Origin: Trinickia fusca
GTDB taxonomy: Bacteria; Pseudomonadota; Gammaproteobacteria; Burkholderiales; Burkholderiaceae
Assembly: GCF_003628145.1 (NCBI RefSeq)
Contig: NZ_RBZV01000001.1
Coordinates: forward strand, 570,299 to 634,298
Direction of reading: 5' to 3'
DNA length: 64,000 nucleotides
This document shows, one piece after another, positions 27,618 through 37,505 of the stretch. The position numbers and the translations under genes are program-made. Each line of letters begins with the position of its first letter. The first letter of the stretch is position 1. The notes below the pieces were generated by a model, which made no database searches, was not told the origin of the DNA, and saw only the letters and a list, made by a program, of their open reading frames with translations.

Positions 27618-28880
27618 TCAGCCGCCGCGGCGCATCAGATCGAAGAACTCGGAGTTGCCCTTCGTCTGGCGGATTTTGTCGAGCAGGAATTCCATTGCCT
27701 CGACTTCATCCATGTCGTGAATGAACTTGCGCAGCACCCAGATCTTTTGAAGGATCTCGGGCTTGATCAGCAGTTCTTCGCGGCGCGTGCCCGACTTGTT
27801 CAGGTTGAGCGACGGATAGACGCGCTTTTCCGCGAGGCGGCGCTCGAGGTGCACTTCCATGTTGCCGGTGCCCTTGAACTCTTCGTAGATCACGTCGTCC
27901 ATGCGGCTGCCCGTCTCGATCAGCGCGGTGCCGATGATCGTGAGCGAGCCGCCTTCCTCGATGTTGCGCGCCGCGCCGAAGAAACGCTTCGGACGCTGCA
28001 GCGCGTTGGCATCGACACCGCCGGTGAGCACCTTGCCCGAGGCCGGAATGACCGTGTTGTAGGCGCGTGCGAGGCGCGTGATCGAGTCGAGCAGAATCAC
28101 GACGTCGTGCTTCATTTCGACGAGACGCTTGGCCTTCTCGATGACCATTTCGGCCACTTGCACGTGACGCGTAGCAGGCTCGTCGAACGTCGAGGCGACC
28201 ACTTCGCCCGCCACCGAGCGCTGCATTTCGGTCACTTCTTCGGGGCGCTCGTCGATGAGCAGGACGAACAGCACGACGTCGGGGTGGTTCTGCTTGATCG
28301 CGTGCGCGATGTGCTGAAGCATGACCGTCTTGCCCGACTTCGGCGACGCGACGAGCAGGCCGCGCTGGCCTTTGCCGATCGGCGCGATCATGTCGATGAT
28401 GCGGCCGGTCACGTTTTCTTCGCCGCGCATTTCGCGCTCGAGCAGCAGCGGCTTGTTCGGATGCAGCGGCGTGAGGTTCTCGAACATGATCTTATGTTTC
28501 GAGGCCTCGGGCGGCTGACCGTTGACCTTGTCGACCTTCACGAGTGCGAAGTAGCGCTCGCCGTCTTTCGGCGTGCGGACTTCACCTTCGATCGTGTCGC
28601 CCGTATGCAGGTTGAAACGGCGGATTTGCGACGGGCTGATATAGATATCGTCGGTGCTCGCGAGATACGACATTTCCGGCGAACGCAGGAAGCCGAATCC
28701 GTCGGGCAGCACTTCGAGCGTGCCGTCGCCGAAAATCGTCTCGCCGGTTTTGGCGCGCTTCTTGAGGATGGCGAACATCAATTCCTGCTTGCGCAGGCGG
28801 TTCGCGCTTTCGATCTCGAGGCCATTCGCCATCTCGATCAATTGAGACACGTGCAGAGACTTAAGCTCGGATAAATGCAT
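27618..28880 (-). CDS. rho: Transcription termination factor Rho
   Basis: 420 residues, normal Rho length. A hexameric RNA-dependent ATPase that ends transcription of untranslated RNA. N-terminal helical and OB-fold RNA-binding domain (about 1-125, [14 protein letters not shown]), Walker A SPKSGKT in [15 protein letters not shown], Walker [17 protein letters not shown], the Q-loop ([26 protein letters not shown]) and R-loop regions. Follows trxA on the same strand, the usual order, with about 190 bases between that hold a probable own promoter. Confidence 0.98.
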   Translation of the reverse strand: MHLSELKSLHVSQLIEMANGLEIESANRLRKQELMFAILKKRAKTGETIFGDGTLEVLPDGFGFLRSPEMSYLASTDDIYISPSQIRRFNLHTGDTIEGEVRTPKDGERYFALVKVDKVNGQPPEASKHKIMFENLTPLHPNKPLLLEREMRGEENVTGRIIDMIAPIGKGQRGLLVASPKSGKTVMLQHIAHAIKQNHPDVVLFVLLIDERPEEVTEMQRSVAGEVVASTFDEPATRHVQVAEMVIEKAKRLVEMKHDVVILLDSITRLARAYNTVIPASGKVLTGGVDANALQRPKRFFGAARNIEEGGSLTIIGTALIETGSRMDDVIYEEFKGTGNMEVHLERRLAEKRVYPSLNLNKSGTRREELLIKPEILQKIWVLRKFIHDMDEVEAMEFLLDKIRQTKGNSEFFDLMRRGG

Positions 28881-28978
28881 ACGGAGATCCCGTCAGGGAG
28901 AGAAGGTGCGACGAAAGATTTGGGAGGAGAATGAGCGGAACCGCTCAAGGACGTTATATGTCTTCTTGACGTCTTATG

Positions 28979-28987
28979 ATTCTAGCA
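28979..28987 (-). promoter_or_regulatory. Extended -10 promoter candidate for rho
   Basis: On the minus strand TGCTAGAAT, an extended -10 (TGN plus TAGAAT, complement of 28979-28984), lies about 100 bases before the rho ATG. It would give a leader of roughly 90 nt, long enough for Rho autoregulation. No strong -35 is visible. Confidence 0.4.
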
Positions 28988-29034
28988 TAGCATACGCCGG
29001 ATCACGCCTGAGCGGCTGATCGGACGGTGCGTCA

Positions 29035-29060
29035 GGCCTGTTGCCGTCTCACAACAGGCC
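29035..29060 (-). repeat. Hairpin just after trxA, without U-tract
   Basis: GGCCTGTTG (29035-29043) pairs exactly with CAACAGGCC (29052-29060) around an 8-nt loop, starting 12 bases past the trxA stop codon. There is no T-run, so it may attenuate or protect the trxA message and let part of it continue into rho. Confidence 0.6.
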
Positions 29061-29071
29061 CGATGGTTCGA

Positions 29072-29398
29072 TCAAAGGTGGCTGTCGAGGAACGCCGTCA
29101 ATTGCGACTTCGACAACGCGCCGACCTTCTGGGCCGCCACTGCGCCGTTCTTGAACAGAATCAGCGTCGGGATGCCGCGCACGCCGAACTTGGCCGGCGT
29201 CGCCTGGTTGTCGTCGACGTTGATCTTCGCGATCTGCAGCTTGTCGGCGTAGTCCTTCGCGACTTCGTCGAGGATCGGGGCGATCATCTTGCAGGGGCCG
29301 CACCATTCGGCCCAAAAATCGAGAAGCACGGGCTTGTCGGATTTCACGACGTCGATTTCGAACGACGCGTCGCTGATGTGTTTGATTTGTTCGCTCAT
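29072..29398 (-). CDS. trxA: Thioredoxin 1
   Basis: 108 residues from the ATG at 29398 with GAGG upstream; the longer frame adds no conserved residues. The general cytoplasmic protein disulfide reductase, recycled by thioredoxin reductase. Active site WCGPC with Cys33 and Cys36, the buried Asp in [10 protein letters not shown], and the cis-proline loop RGIPTLILF. It probably supplies electrons to Bcp, also in this window. Upstream of rho, as in many proteobacteria. Confidence 0.97.
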   Translation of the reverse strand: MSEQIKHISDASFEIDVVKSDKPVLLDFWAEWCGPCKMIAPILDEVAKDYADKLQIAKINVDDNQATPAKFGVRGIPTLILFKNGAVAAQKVGALSKSQLTAFLDSHL

Positions 29399-29757
29399 GT
29401 ATATGTACCTCTTCGGGTTCGAAGCCCGCATCTGAATTGCCCGCACGATACACCAAAACGGGAAAACGTTCCGGGCGCGCTCGCACCGGTGGGGCGAGGC
29501 GATACGCCGATGGCGAATGCTGTCCCGGGTGCCGTGAGGATGCTCAATGCCGACCGTTGTCGTTCGCGGGTCGTCCGGCTGTCATATTAGCCCAAATCGC
29601 TATGTGTCGTGCGCGGCGATAGCCGCCATGCGCACGGTGTGCCGACCCGTGTTCGCTATGTCGCGTTTCGGTTGCGCAGCATAGCGAAGGCGAGGGTGCA
29701 GGTCGCCTCCATGCAATGAACAGTCGCGCATCGCAGCAAGCGGTGATAGAATGCGAC
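29399..29757. other. Intergenic region between trxA and ffs
   Basis: A 359-bp divergent gap holding the trxA promoter region (minus) and the ffs promoter (plus). A 9-bp inverted repeat (TTCGCTATG at 29652-29660 with CATAGCGAA at 29680-29688) lies about 70 bases before ffs; its role is unknown. No gene is supported here. Confidence 0.55.
29747..29752 (+). promoter_or_regulatory. ffs: -10 box of ffs
   Basis: TAGAAT ends six bases before the predicted first base of the SRP RNA, the expected -10 position for a stable RNA. The -35 is poor. Confidence 0.55.
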
Positions 29758-29857
29758 GTGACGGGCCTCCTCGCATGGTGGGGCGGTCAACCTGGTCAGG
29801 TCGGGAACGAAGCAGCCACAGCCGTTTTCCGCCAGTGCCGAGGGTCGGGCTCGTCAC
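29758..29857 (+). ncRNA. ffs: 4.5S signal recognition particle RNA
   Basis: The conserved SRP core runs from GGTCAGGTCGGGAACGAAGC at about 29794 into CAGCC, containing the GGAA tetraloop and the asymmetric internal loop bound by Ffh. The ends pair: GTGACGGGCC at 29758 with GGGCTCGTCAC ending at 29857, closing a single long hairpin of about 100 nt, the normal 4.5S size. Next to dnaX, a common location. The pair closing the tetraloop is G-C where E. coli has C-G, a compensated change. A short T-run (CTTTTTG) just after 29860 can terminate it. Confidence 0.93.
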
Positions 29858-29975
29858 CTTCGCTTTTTGCCTTCCGTATTTTTCCCTCCCCGCATCGCTC
29901 GCTTTTCCGCCTGTTTTACCTCCAGCGTTCGTTTCCGTTTTGCGCTTGCATCGTGCTTTGGCGCTGCATCGTTGC

Positions 29976-29984
29976 TGATACAAT
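29976..29984 (+). promoter_or_regulatory. Extended -10 promoter directly before dnaX
   Basis: TGATACAAT is an extended -10 (TGN plus TACAAT at 29979-29984). Only six bases lie between it and the dnaX ATG, so a transcript from it would begin at or next to the start codon. A weak -35-like TTTGGC lies 16 bases upstream. Confidence 0.5.
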
Positions 29985-29990
29985 TTCGCG

Positions 29991-32384
29991 ATGACCTATC
30001 AAGTTCTCGCACGCAAATGGCGGCCGAAGGATTTCGCTTCGCTCGTCGGACAGGAACACGTCGTTCGTGCGCTGACGCACGCGCTTGACGGCGGGCGTCT
30101 GCACCACGCCTATCTGTTCACCGGAACGCGCGGCGTCGGCAAGACGACGCTCTCGCGCATCTTTTCGAAAGCGCTCAACTGCGAAACCGGCGTGACGTCG
30201 ACGCCGTGCGGCGTGTGCCGTGCCTGCCGGGAAATCGACGAAGGGCGTTTCGTCGACTACGTCGAAATGGATGCGGCGAGCAATCGCGGCGTCGACGAAA
30301 TGGCGGCGCTGCTCGAGCGCGCCGTCTATGCGCCCGTCGATGCGCGCTTCAAGGTCTACATGATCGACGAAGTGCACATGCTCACGAACCATGCGTTCAA
30401 CGCCATGTTGAAGACGCTGGAGGAGCCGCCGCCGCACATCAAGTTCATCCTCGCGACGACCGATCCGCAAAAGATTCCCGTGACGGTGCTGTCGCGCTGT
30501 CTGCAGTTCAACCTCAAGCAGATGCCGGCCGGGCACATCGTCAGCCATTTGGAGGGCATCCTCGAAGCCGAAAGCATCCCGTTCGAGCTGCAGGCGTTGC
30601 GGCTGCTCGCGCGGGCGGCTGAAGGCAGCATGCGCGATGCGCTGTCGTTGACCGATCAGGCCATCGCCTATTCGGCCAACGAAGTCACCGAAGACGCCGT
30701 GCGCGGCATGCTCGGCGCGCTCGACCAGAGCTATCTGATCCGCCTCGTCGACGCACTCGTGGCCGGCGACGGTGCGCAGGTGCTGTCGGTCGCCGACGAG
30801 ATGGCGTTGCGCAGTCTGTCGTTCTCGACCGCGCTGCAAGATCTGGCCAGTCTCTTTCATCGCATCGCTTGGGCGCAGTTCGCGCCGGCGTCGGTGCTCG
30901 ACGAATGGCCCGAGGCGAACGACCTGCGCCGCTTCGCACAGACGCTGACGCCCGAAGAAGTCCAGTTGTTCTATCAAATCGCCACGATCGGACGCAGCGA
31001 ACTCGGGCTGGCGCCCGACGAGTACGCGGGTTTCACGATGACCTTGCTGCGGATGCTCGCGTTCGAGCCGGCCGCGCAGGGGGCAGGTGGAGCGGGCCCT
31101 GGCCCGAAGGCCGTCGCGCCCGTCGAGCGAGCCGCGGCAAGCCGTGCTGGTGCGGCCGTTTCCGCCCAGCAGGCAACGGCTGCCGCGGGCGAGTCGAGTC
31201 CGGCGCGAGCGCCGATGCCCCGCGGTGCGAGTGCCGCGACGGCGGAGCGCGTGTCTGCCGCGCCTGCGCGGCCCCGTGAGCCGGCGGTGTCGGCTATGCA
31301 AACGAACGATGTCGCTTCGGCTGTGCCACGTGTCGCTGATGCGACTGCCGCCGAGGGCGTGCGGCGCGAAACGCCGATGGCCGCCGCGGCTGCTGTGCCT
31401 GAATCCGAACCCGAGCCTGAGCCCGCTGTCGCTGAGCCGCCAGCGCGCGGCGAGTCCCCAGGCGCGAGCGAAGCCGCTTCGATGGTTGGGGGCACGCCGG
31501 CGGCCGAACCGGCGCCGGCGGCGTCTTCGGCCGAAGACGTAGCGCCGCGCCGCGCCGGCGGTGCAAGTGCTGCGCTCGATGTGCTGCGCAATGCGGGCCT
31601 GCGCGTGTCGACCGATCGCAACCGCGGTGCGGCTGCCGCCCAGCCTGCCAGTGCGCCGGCACCCAAGCCGGCTGCGCCGCGCCCGGCCGTTCAGGTGCCG
31701 GTGCCGCGCGCGCGCCGCGAAGAGCCGCCTGCGCAGGTGGCCGCTGCGGTGTCGTCGACGTCATCGACGCCGCCGTGGGACGATGCGCCGCCGCTCGACG
31801 ACTATCTGCCGTCCTCATCGGCCGAAGACGCTTATTTCGCGCTGCCTGACGACGGCTTCGCGCCGGCGTTCGAAAGCGGCCCTGACGACCTGCGCTTCGA
31901 GACCAGGCCCGCGGTGCCCGCGACGCCTGCTGCTCCGCAGGTCGACCTGAGCACGTTGCCGCCCGGCATCGCGCTCGATTCGATCGGCTTCACGGGCGAC
32001 TGGCCCGCGCTGGCGGCCGAGCTTTCGCTGACGGGCGTCGCGCATCAGCTCGCCTTCAACAGCGAGCTGACCGGGCTCGAAGGTGCCACGCTCAAGCTCA
32101 GCGTGCCGGTGCCGCAATATGCCGATCAGGCGCAAGTGACCAAGCTGAAGGCGGCGCTGGCCGAGCGGCTCGGCAAGCCTGTCGAGGTGTCGGTCGAGGT
32201 CGGGCCGGCTCGCCGCACGGCCGCCGCGCTCGCAGCGGCCGCTCGCGCGGAACGCCAGCGCGAGGCCGAGCGCGAGATCGACGCCGACCCGTTCGTGCAG
32301 GCGCTGATTCGCGACTTCGGCGCGAGCATCGTGCCGGGTTCGGTCAAGCCGCTATCGCCCGACGCGGGCGCCGCCGCGCACTGA
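29991..32384 (+). CDS. dnaX: DNA polymerase III subunits tau/gamma
   Basis: 797 residues. The clamp-loader ATPase that joins polymerase cores and loads the beta clamp. AAA+ domain with Walker A GTRGVGKT (45-52), a four-cysteine zinc module (Cys64, 73, 76, 79), IDEVHM, and arginine finger SRC (Arg169). Residues about 360-640 form a very Ala/Pro/Glu-rich linker; a C-terminal tau-specific domain (about 660-797) should bind DnaB and the polymerase alpha subunit. I see no A-rich slippery site like the E. coli gamma frameshift. ffs lies upstream; ybaB and recR follow. Confidence 0.97.
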   Translation: MTYQVLARKWRPKDFASLVGQEHVVRALTHALDGGRLHHAYLFTGTRGVGKTTLSRIFSKALNCETGVTSTPCGVCRACREIDEGRFVDYVEMDAASNRGVDEMAALLERAVYAPVDARFKVYMIDEVHMLTNHAFNAMLKTLEEPPPHIKFILATTDPQKIPVTVLSRCLQFNLKQMPAGHIVSHLEGILEAESIPFELQALRLLARAAEGSMRDALSLTDQAIAYSANEVTEDAVRGMLGALDQSYLIRLVDALVAGDGAQVLSVADEMALRSLSFSTALQDLASLFHRIAWAQFAPASVLDEWPEANDLRRFAQTLTPEEVQLFYQIATIGRSELGLAPDEYAGFTMTLLRMLAFEPAAQGAGGAGPGPKAVAPVERAAASRAGAAVSAQQATAAAGESSPARAPMPRGASAATAERVSAAPARPREPAVSAMQTNDVASAVPRVADATAAEGVRRETPMAAAAAVPESEPEPEPAVAEPPARGESPGASEAASMVGGTPAAEPAPAASSAEDVAPRRAGGASAALDVLRNAGLRVSTDRNRGAAAAQPASAPAPKPAAPRPAVQVPVPRARREEPPAQVAAAVSSTSSTPPWDDAPPLDDYLPSSSAEDAYFALPDDGFAPAFESGPDDLRFETRPAVPATPAAPQVDLSTLPPGIALDSIGFTGDWPALAAELSLTGVAHQLAFNSELTGLEGATLKLSVPVPQYADQAQVTKLKAALAERLGKPVEVSVEVGPARRTAAALAAAARAERQREAEREIDADPFVQALIRDFGASIVPGSVKPLSPDAGAAAH

Positions 32385-32446
32385 CACACACGTCGTAAAG
32401 CACTGCCAACGCAAACAAAAAACAGCGCACGTTTTCGCTACCACTC

Positions 32447-32472
32447 GCGGCGTCCGGTCGTCCGGATGCCGC
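32447..32472 (+). repeat. Intergenic hairpin without U-tract, dnaX-ybaB
   Basis: GCGGCGTCCGG pairs with CCGGATGCCGC (one G-U wobble) around a TCGT loop. It lies between the dnaX stop codon and the ybaB ribosome binding site and has no T-run. Confidence 0.6.
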
Positions 32473-32505
32473 CTTGAACATCCACACGATCAAAGGAGCA
32501 CGTCC

Positions 32506-32832
32506 ATGATGAAAGGCCAACTCGCAGGGCTCATGAAGCAAGCCCAGCAGATGCAGGAAAACATGAAGAAGATGCAGGAGCAGCTCGCGGAGATCGAGGT
32601 CGAAGGGCAGTCGGGCGCGGGGCTCGTCAAGGTATTGATGACCTGCAAGAACGACGTGCGCCGCGTCACGATCGATCCGAGCCTGCTGGCCGACGACAAG
32701 GACATGCTCGAAGACCTCGTCGCCGCCGCGTTCAACGATGCGGTGCGCAAGGCCGAAGCGACGGCGCAGGAAAAGATGGGCGGCATGACGGCGGGTCTGC
32801 CGTTGCCGCCGGGTTTCAAGCTCCCGTTCTGA
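32506..32832 (+). CDS. ybaB: YbaB/EbfC-family nucleoid-associated protein
   Basis: 108 residues, strong AAAGGAG ribosome binding site. A small DNA-binding protein that forms dimers like tweezers. Seen: Met/Gln-rich N-terminal helix ([20 protein letters not shown]), the core [29 protein letters not shown], and the [15 protein letters not shown] helix. Located between dnaX and recR, the widespread arrangement that suggests a role near replication or repair. Confidence 0.96.
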   Translation: MMKGQLAGLMKQAQQMQENMKKMQEQLAEIEVEGQSGAGLVKVLMTCKNDVRRVTIDPSLLADDKDMLEDLVAAAFNDAVRKAEATAQEKMGGMTAGLPLPPGFKLPF

Positions 32833-32872
32833 GCGAGCCCGATTCGCGTTCGCACGCATCCGAACCCCATCC

Positions 32873-33469
32873 ATGAAACAGCCTTCCGCTCTCGTTGCGC
32901 TTGTCGAGGCGCTGCGCGTGCTGCCCGGTGTCGGACCCAAATCCGCACAACGGATGGCGTACCACCTGATGCAGCACGATCGAGAAGGGGCCGAGCGGCT
33001 GGGCCGCTCGCTGCTCTTTGCGACCGAGCATTTGCAGCACTGCGAGAAGTGCAACACGTTCACCGAGGCGCGCATCTGCGATGTGTGCAGTGACGAGGAG
33101 CGCGACCCGACGTTGCTGTGCGTGGTCGAGACGCCCGCGGACCAGATCATGCTCGAACAGACGATGACCTACCGCGGGCTCTATTTCGTGCTGATGGGGC
33201 GTCTGAGCCCGCTCGACGGTATCGGTCCGAAGGAGATTCACTTCGACCGGCTCGTCAAGCGCGCGTCCGACGGCGTCGTCAAAGAAGTTGTGCTCGCAAC
33301 CAATTTTACGAATGAAGGCGAAGCGACGGCGCACTATCTGGCGCAGACGCTGAAGGCGCGCGACCTGTCGGTGACGCGCCTGGCGCGCGGCGTGCCGGTC
33401 GGCGGCGAGCTCGAATACGTCGACGCAGGCACGATCGCGCGCGCGATGCTCGATCGGCGCACGCTCTAG
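32873..33469 (+). CDS. recR: Recombination mediator RecR
   Basis: 198 residues. With RecF and RecO it helps RecA load at single-strand gaps. Order: N-terminal helix-hairpin-helix ([19 protein letters not shown]), a four-cysteine zinc finger ([16 protein letters not shown]), a Toprim domain starting at [10 protein letters not shown], and a C-terminal Walker-B-like region ([18 protein letters not shown]). Third gene after dnaX and ybaB. Confidence 0.97.
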   Translation: MKQPSALVALVEALRVLPGVGPKSAQRMAYHLMQHDREGAERLGRSLLFATEHLQHCEKCNTFTEARICDVCSDEERDPTLLCVVETPADQIMLEQTMTYRGLYFVLMGRLSPLDGIGPKEIHFDRLVKRASDGVVKEVVLATNFTNEGEATAHYLAQTLKARDLSVTRLARGVPVGGELEYVDAGTIARAMLDRRTL

Positions 33470-33514
33470 CTGGCGCGACGCGTTGCGCCGTTTTCGTTTC
33501 GATCCGAGGTCAAC

Positions 33515-34720
33515 ATGAATGCATCCGCCGGCCCGCTCGCGGGCGTCAAGGTGCTCGAGCTCGGCACGCTGATTGCGGGGCCGTTCGCTGCGCGCTTTCT
33601 AGGCGAATTCGGCGCCGAGGTCGTCAAGATCGAAGACCCCAACGGCGGGGACCCGCTGCGCAAGTGGCGCATGCTGTATCCCGAGGCGGGCGGCACCTCG
33701 TTGTGGTGGGCCGTGCAGGCTCGCAACAAGAAATCGGTGACGGTCAACCTCAAGGCCGAGGAGGGCAAGGAGATCGTGCGTCGCCTGGCAAGCGAGGCCG
33801 ATATCGTCATCGAGAATTTCCGGCCGGGCCTGCTCGAAAAGCTTGGGCTCGGCTATGACGTACTGAGCGCGCAAAACCCTGGTCTGGTCATGGTGCGTCT
33901 GTCCGGTTACGGGCAGACGGGCCCGTACCGCGATCGGCCCGGCTTCGGCTCGATCGCCGAGTCGATGGGCGGCTTGCGCCACATTACCGGCTATCCCGAG
34001 CTGCCGCCGCCGCGCATCGGCATTTCGATCGGCGATTCGATCGCGGCACTGCACGCCGTAATCGGCGCGATGATGGCACTGCACCATCGGCGCGCGAACG
34101 GCGGCAAGGGGCAGGTCGTCGATGTCGCGCTTTACGAAGCCGTTTTCAACCTGATGGAAAGCATCGTGCCCGAGTACGGCGTGTATGGCGCCGTGCGCGA
34201 GCGCACGGGGGCTTCGCTGCCGGGCATCGTGCCGTCGAACACCTATGCATGCAAGGACGGCGGCCTCGTCGTGGGCGGCAACAGCGATCCGATCTTCAAG
34301 CGGCTCATGACGGCCATCGGCCGCAGCGATCTGGCCGACGACCCAGGACTTGCGCACAACGACGGACGTGTGCCGCGCACGAAGGAGATCGACGAGGCGA
34401 TCGGGGCTTGGCTGGCCGAGAGGACGATCGACGAAGCGCTCGAGGTGCTCAACGCGGCCGACGTGCCCGTGGGACGTATCTACAGCGTCGCCGACATGTT
34501 CGACGATCCGCAGTACGCCGCGCGCGAGATGATCCAGCGCTTCAAGTGGCAGGGCGAGCTCGACATCGCATTGCCGAACGTGACGCCGAAGCTGTCGGAG
34601 ACGCCGGGCGGCACGCGCTGGCTGGGCCCGGCGCTCGGCGAGCACACCGACGAAGTCTTGCGTGGGCTCGGCTATCGCGACGACGAGATCGCTTCGCTGC
34701 ACGAACGCAAAATCATTTGA
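33515..34720 (+). CDS. CaiB/BaiF-type (class III) CoA-transferase
   Basis: 401 residues. Class III transferases move CoA between carboxylic acids through an aspartyl thioester. Typical features: LAGVKVLELGTLIAGPFAARFLGEFGAEVVKIE at the start, NFRPGLLEKLGLGYDVL, and the likely catalytic Asp174 in ISIGDSIAALHA. The acids used cannot be read from the sequence, and no acyl-CoA dehydrogenase or hydratase is adjacent. It follows recR by 45 bases and faces the convergent quinone oxidoreductase gene. Confidence 0.9.
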   Translation: MNASAGPLAGVKVLELGTLIAGPFAARFLGEFGAEVVKIEDPNGGDPLRKWRMLYPEAGGTSLWWAVQARNKKSVTVNLKAEEGKEIVRRLASEADIVIENFRPGLLEKLGLGYDVLSAQNPGLVMVRLSGYGQTGPYRDRPGFGSIAESMGGLRHITGYPELPPPRIGISIGDSIAALHAVIGAMMALHHRRANGGKGQVVDVALYEAVFNLMESIVPEYGVYGAVRERTGASLPGIVPSNTYACKDGGLVVGGNSDPIFKRLMTAIGRSDLADDPGLAHNDGRVPRTKEIDEAIGAWLAERTIDEALEVLNAADVPVGRIYSVADMFDDPQYAAREMIQRFKWQGELDIALPNVTPKLSETPGGTRWLGPALGEHTDEVLRGLGYRDDEIASLHERKII

Positions 34721-34756
34721 ACGCTCATTGGAGCGCGTGCGCTCGACGCAGCTGCG

Positions 34757-35731
34757 TTACGGTGTGATGACGATTTTGCCGGTCACGCGCCGCTCGGCCA
34801 TGTCGCGCAACGCGCGGCCCGTCTCGTCGAGCGGATAGCGCGCGCTGACGAGCGGGCGCAGCTTGCCTTCCTTGAGCCACCCGAACAGTTCGCCAAACGC
34901 TGCCGCATTGCGCTGCGGCTCGCGCTTGGCGAATTCCCCCCAGAACACGCCGACGAGGTTCGCGCCCTTGAGCAGCACGAGGTTGAGCGGCAGCTTCGGG
35001 ATCTCGCCGTTCGCGAAGCCGACCACGAGATAGCGGCCGCGCCAGGCGATGCTGCGAAACGCCGGCTCGGCGTAGATGCCGCCGACCGGATCGTAGACGA
35101 CGTCCGGGCCACGGCCTTCGGTCAGCGCGGCGATGCGCGCGCGCAGATCCTCGCGCGCGTACTGGATCGTCGCATCGGCACCGTGCGCGACGCATACCGC
35201 GAGTTTCTCGTCGCTCGATGCGGCCGCGATGACGCGCGCACCAAGGGCCTTGCCGATTTCGATGGCCGCGAGGCCGACACCGCCCGCTGCGCCGAGTACG
35301 AGCATCGTCTCGCCGGCCTTGAGCGCGGCACGGTCGACAACGGCATGGTGCGACGTGCCGTAAGCCAGCGTGAACGCAGCAGCGGTCGCGAAATCAGCGC
35401 CTTCTGGCATGGGCGAGCAGGCCTCGGCCGGCGCGAGTGCTTGCTCGGCAAACCCGCCGATACGCGTAAACGCGAAGACGGCCATGCCGGGCCGCAGATG
35501 ACTCACGCCCGGTCCGACGGCGCGTACCACGCCGGCCAGTTCCGAGCCTGGCGTGAACGGCAGCGCGGGCTTGAATTGATACTTGTTCTCGATGACGAGC
35601 ACATCGGGAAAGTTGACGCTGGCGGCCTTCACGTCGATGACGACCTCACCGGCACCGGGTGTCGGATCAGGTAACGTCTCGACCACGAGCGTCTCGGGCG
35701 GGCCGTACTCTTTGCAGCGAATCGCGCGCAT
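34757..35731 (-). CDS. NADPH:quinone oxidoreductase-family zinc-free MDR protein
   Basis: 324 residues from the ATG at 35731, preceded by AAGGAG; an upstream extension was dropped. A medium-chain reductase: N-terminal GroES-like domain (about 1-125, [20 protein letters not shown]) and Rossmann domain with [25 protein letters not shown]. Zinc-ligand cysteines are absent, placing it with QOR/enoyl reductases. Catalyses NADPH-dependent reduction of quinones or activated alkenes; the substrate is unknown. Convergent with the CoA-transferase gene and divergent from surE. Confidence 0.9.
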   Translation of the reverse strand: MRAIRCKEYGPPETLVVETLPDPTPGAGEVVIDVKAASVNFPDVLVIENKYQFKPALPFTPGSELAGVVRAVGPGVSHLRPGMAVFAFTRIGGFAEQALAPAEACSPMPEGADFATAAAFTLAYGTSHHAVVDRAALKAGETMLVLGAAGGVGLAAIEIGKALGARVIAAASSDEKLAVCVAHGADATIQYAREDLRARIAALTEGRGPDVVYDPVGGIYAEPAFRSIAWRGRYLVVGFANGEIPKLPLNLVLLKGANLVGVFWGEFAKREPQRNAAAFGELFGWLKEGKLRPLVSARYPLDETGRALRDMAERRVTGKIVITP

Positions 35732-35854
35732 CGTCTCTCCTTGTCGGGACCGATGCGATGCAGTGTAGAACAGGGCGAACGACCGTGCCTTTTCTCGCGC
35801 CACACGCTCTTGTCAGACGGGTGAACGATCGCTCTGAGCGACGGTCTCCTCGGT

Positions 35855-35860
35855 TACAAT
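35855..35860 (+). promoter_or_regulatory. -10 box directly before surE
   Basis: TACAAT ends six bases before the surE ATG, with no Shine-Dalgarno between. A transcript would start at the A of the start codon. The -35 is poor, so it needs experimental support. Confidence 0.45.
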
Positions 35861-35866
35861 CGACGA

Positions 35867-36625
35867 ATGCGAATCCTACTCAGCAACGACGACGGTTATC
35901 TGGCGCCCGGCCTTGCCGCGCTCTATCAAGCGCTGAAGTCCCTCGGCGAGGTGACGGTGATGGCGCCCGAGCAAAATTGCAGCGGCGCATCGAACTCGCT
36001 GACGCTCTCGCGGCCGCTGTCGGTGCTGCGCTCGGCGAACGGTTTTTACTACGTGAACGGCACGCCGACCGACTCGGTCCACATCGCGCTGACCGGCATG
36101 CTCGACGACAAGCCCGATCTCGTCGTCTCGGGCATCAACAACGGCCAGAATGTGGGCGAAGACACACTCTACTCGGGCACCGTCGCCGCGGCGACGGAAG
36201 GCGTGATGTTCGGGGTGCCGGCGATCGCGTTTTCGCTCGTCGAAAAGGACTGGATTCATCTCGAAGATGCCGCGCGCGTTGCGCTCGACATCGTCAAGCA
36301 TTTCCTCGCGAATCCGCTGCCGGGCCATCCGCTGCTCAACGTGAACATTCCGAATCGGCCCTACGACCAATTGGGCGAGTGGGCCGTGACACGTCTCGGC
36401 AAGCGCCACCCGTCGCAGCCCGTGATTCGCCAAACCAATCCGCGTGGCGAGCCGATCTACTGGATCGGTCCGTCGGGCGCCGCGCTCGACGCGAGCGAAG
36501 GAACCGATTTCCACGCGCTCGCCAACGGCCGTGTGTCGATCACACCCCTCCAGCTCGATCTGACGCATACCCAAATGTTGGACGCGACGCACGAATGGGC
36601 GCGTGCGGGACGCCACGGTTCATGA
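35867..36625 (+). CDS. surE: SurE, 5'/3'-nucleotidase
   Basis: 252 residues. A metal-dependent nucleoside-5'/3'-monophosphatase linked to stationary-phase survival. Metal and active-site residues are visible: Asp8 and Asp9 in LSNDDGY, Ser in SGASNSLTL, and Asn in [10 protein letters not shown], with the [10 protein letters not shown] loop. MRILLSNDD is the family N-terminus, so the start is firm even without a Shine-Dalgarno sequence. pcm overlaps its stop codon (ATGA), beginning the classic surE-pcm-nlpD-rpoS series. Confidence 0.97.
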   Translation: MRILLSNDDGYLAPGLAALYQALKSLGEVTVMAPEQNCSGASNSLTLSRPLSVLRSANGFYYVNGTPTDSVHIALTGMLDDKPDLVVSGINNGQNVGEDTLYSGTVAAATEGVMFGVPAIAFSLVEKDWIHLEDAARVALDIVKHFLANPLPGHPLLNVNIPNRPYDQLGEWAVTRLGKRHPSQPVIRQTNPRGEPIYWIGPSGAALDASEGTDFHALANGRVSITPLQLDLTHTQMLDATHEWARAGRHGS

Positions 36626-37500
36626 CGAGCGAGCGCGCTAAGCGTTTTCCCCTAGGGCTTGCCGACCTCGAACGCAAGCCGCGCACCAGCACGGCTGCGC
36701 CGCGGGCAGGCAGCGACGAGCGCGCACGCGCGCGCACGAATGCGGCGCCGCGCGAGGCGGGATTGCTGCGGGCTGACATGCCAGCGTCGCACGGTCTGGA
36801 GAAAATGGGCGCGCCCAGAATGGGGGCGCCCAATGTCGCGCTGACAGGCGCGCTTGCCCTGACGTCGGAACGTGTGCGCGAGCGCATGGTCGAACGCCTT
36901 CGAACCAATGGCGTGCTCGATGCACGCGTGCTTCATGCGATGTCGGTCGTGCCGCGCCACATGTTCGTCGACCCGGGACTCGCCGCTCAGGCCTATGAGG
37001 ATGCGGCGTTGCCGATCGGGCATCAGCAGACGATCTCGAAGCCGTCCGTCGTCGCGCGCATGCTCGAGCTCGCCGCGGCGGGGCGTGAACTGCAACGTGT
37101 GCTCGAAATCGGCACCGGCTGCGGTTACCAGGCCGCGGTGCTGAGCCGCATGGCAGGCGACGTGTATTCGATCGAGCGAATCAAGCCGCTGTACGAGCGC
37201 GCCAAGATCAATCTGCGTCCGCTGCGCGTGCCGAACATTCGCCTGCATTACGGCGACGGCCGGCTGGGTTTGCCCGCGGCGGCACCGTTCGACGCGATCG
37301 TGATTGCGGCTGCCGGGCTCGACGTGCCGCAGGCGCTGCTCGAGCAGCTTGCGATCGGCGGGCGGCTCGTGGCGCCGGTCGGCGCGCAGAGCGGGCAGAA
37401 CCAAGTACTTACCCTGGTCGAGCGCGTCTCGAACAGTCAATGGCGAGAGTCGCGGCTTGATCGCGTTTTCTTTGTCCCCTTAAAATCCGGAGTAATTTGA
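36622..37500 (+). CDS. pcm: Protein-L-isoaspartate O-methyltransferase
   Basis: 292 residues from the ATG that overlaps the surE stop codon. It methylates L-isoaspartyl residues so that aged proteins can be repaired. The catalytic domain starts at about residue 75 ([15 protein letters not shown]) and has the SAM motif [13 protein letters not shown] and [13 protein letters not shown]. The first 75 residues are an Ala/Arg/Pro-rich extension, with a near-duplicate MGAP element at 62-69, absent from E. coli Pcm (208 residues). Since this start is translationally coupled, the extension is probably real, though the ATGs near residues 52 and 62 cannot be excluded. Confidence 0.93.
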   Translation: MTSERAKRFPLGLADLERKPRTSTAAPRAGSDERARARTNAAPREAGLLRADMPASHGLEKMGAPRMGAPNVALTGALALTSERVRERMVERLRTNGVLDARVLHAMSVVPRHMFVDPGLAAQAYEDAALPIGHQQTISKPSVVARMLELAAAGRELQRVLEIGTGCGYQAAVLSRMAGDVYSIERIKPLYERAKINLRPLRVPNIRLHYGDGRLGLPAAAPFDAIVIAAAGLDVPQALLEQLAIGGRLVAPVGAQSGQNQVLTLVERVSNSQWRESRLDRVFFVPLKSGVI

Positions 37501-37505
37501 TACCG

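Noticed and set aside
35659-36621. A long upstream extension of the pcm frame through surE
   Set aside because: The frame is open by chance across surE; the ATG overlapping the surE stop is the coupled start, and upstream sequence is Arg/Ser-rich noise.
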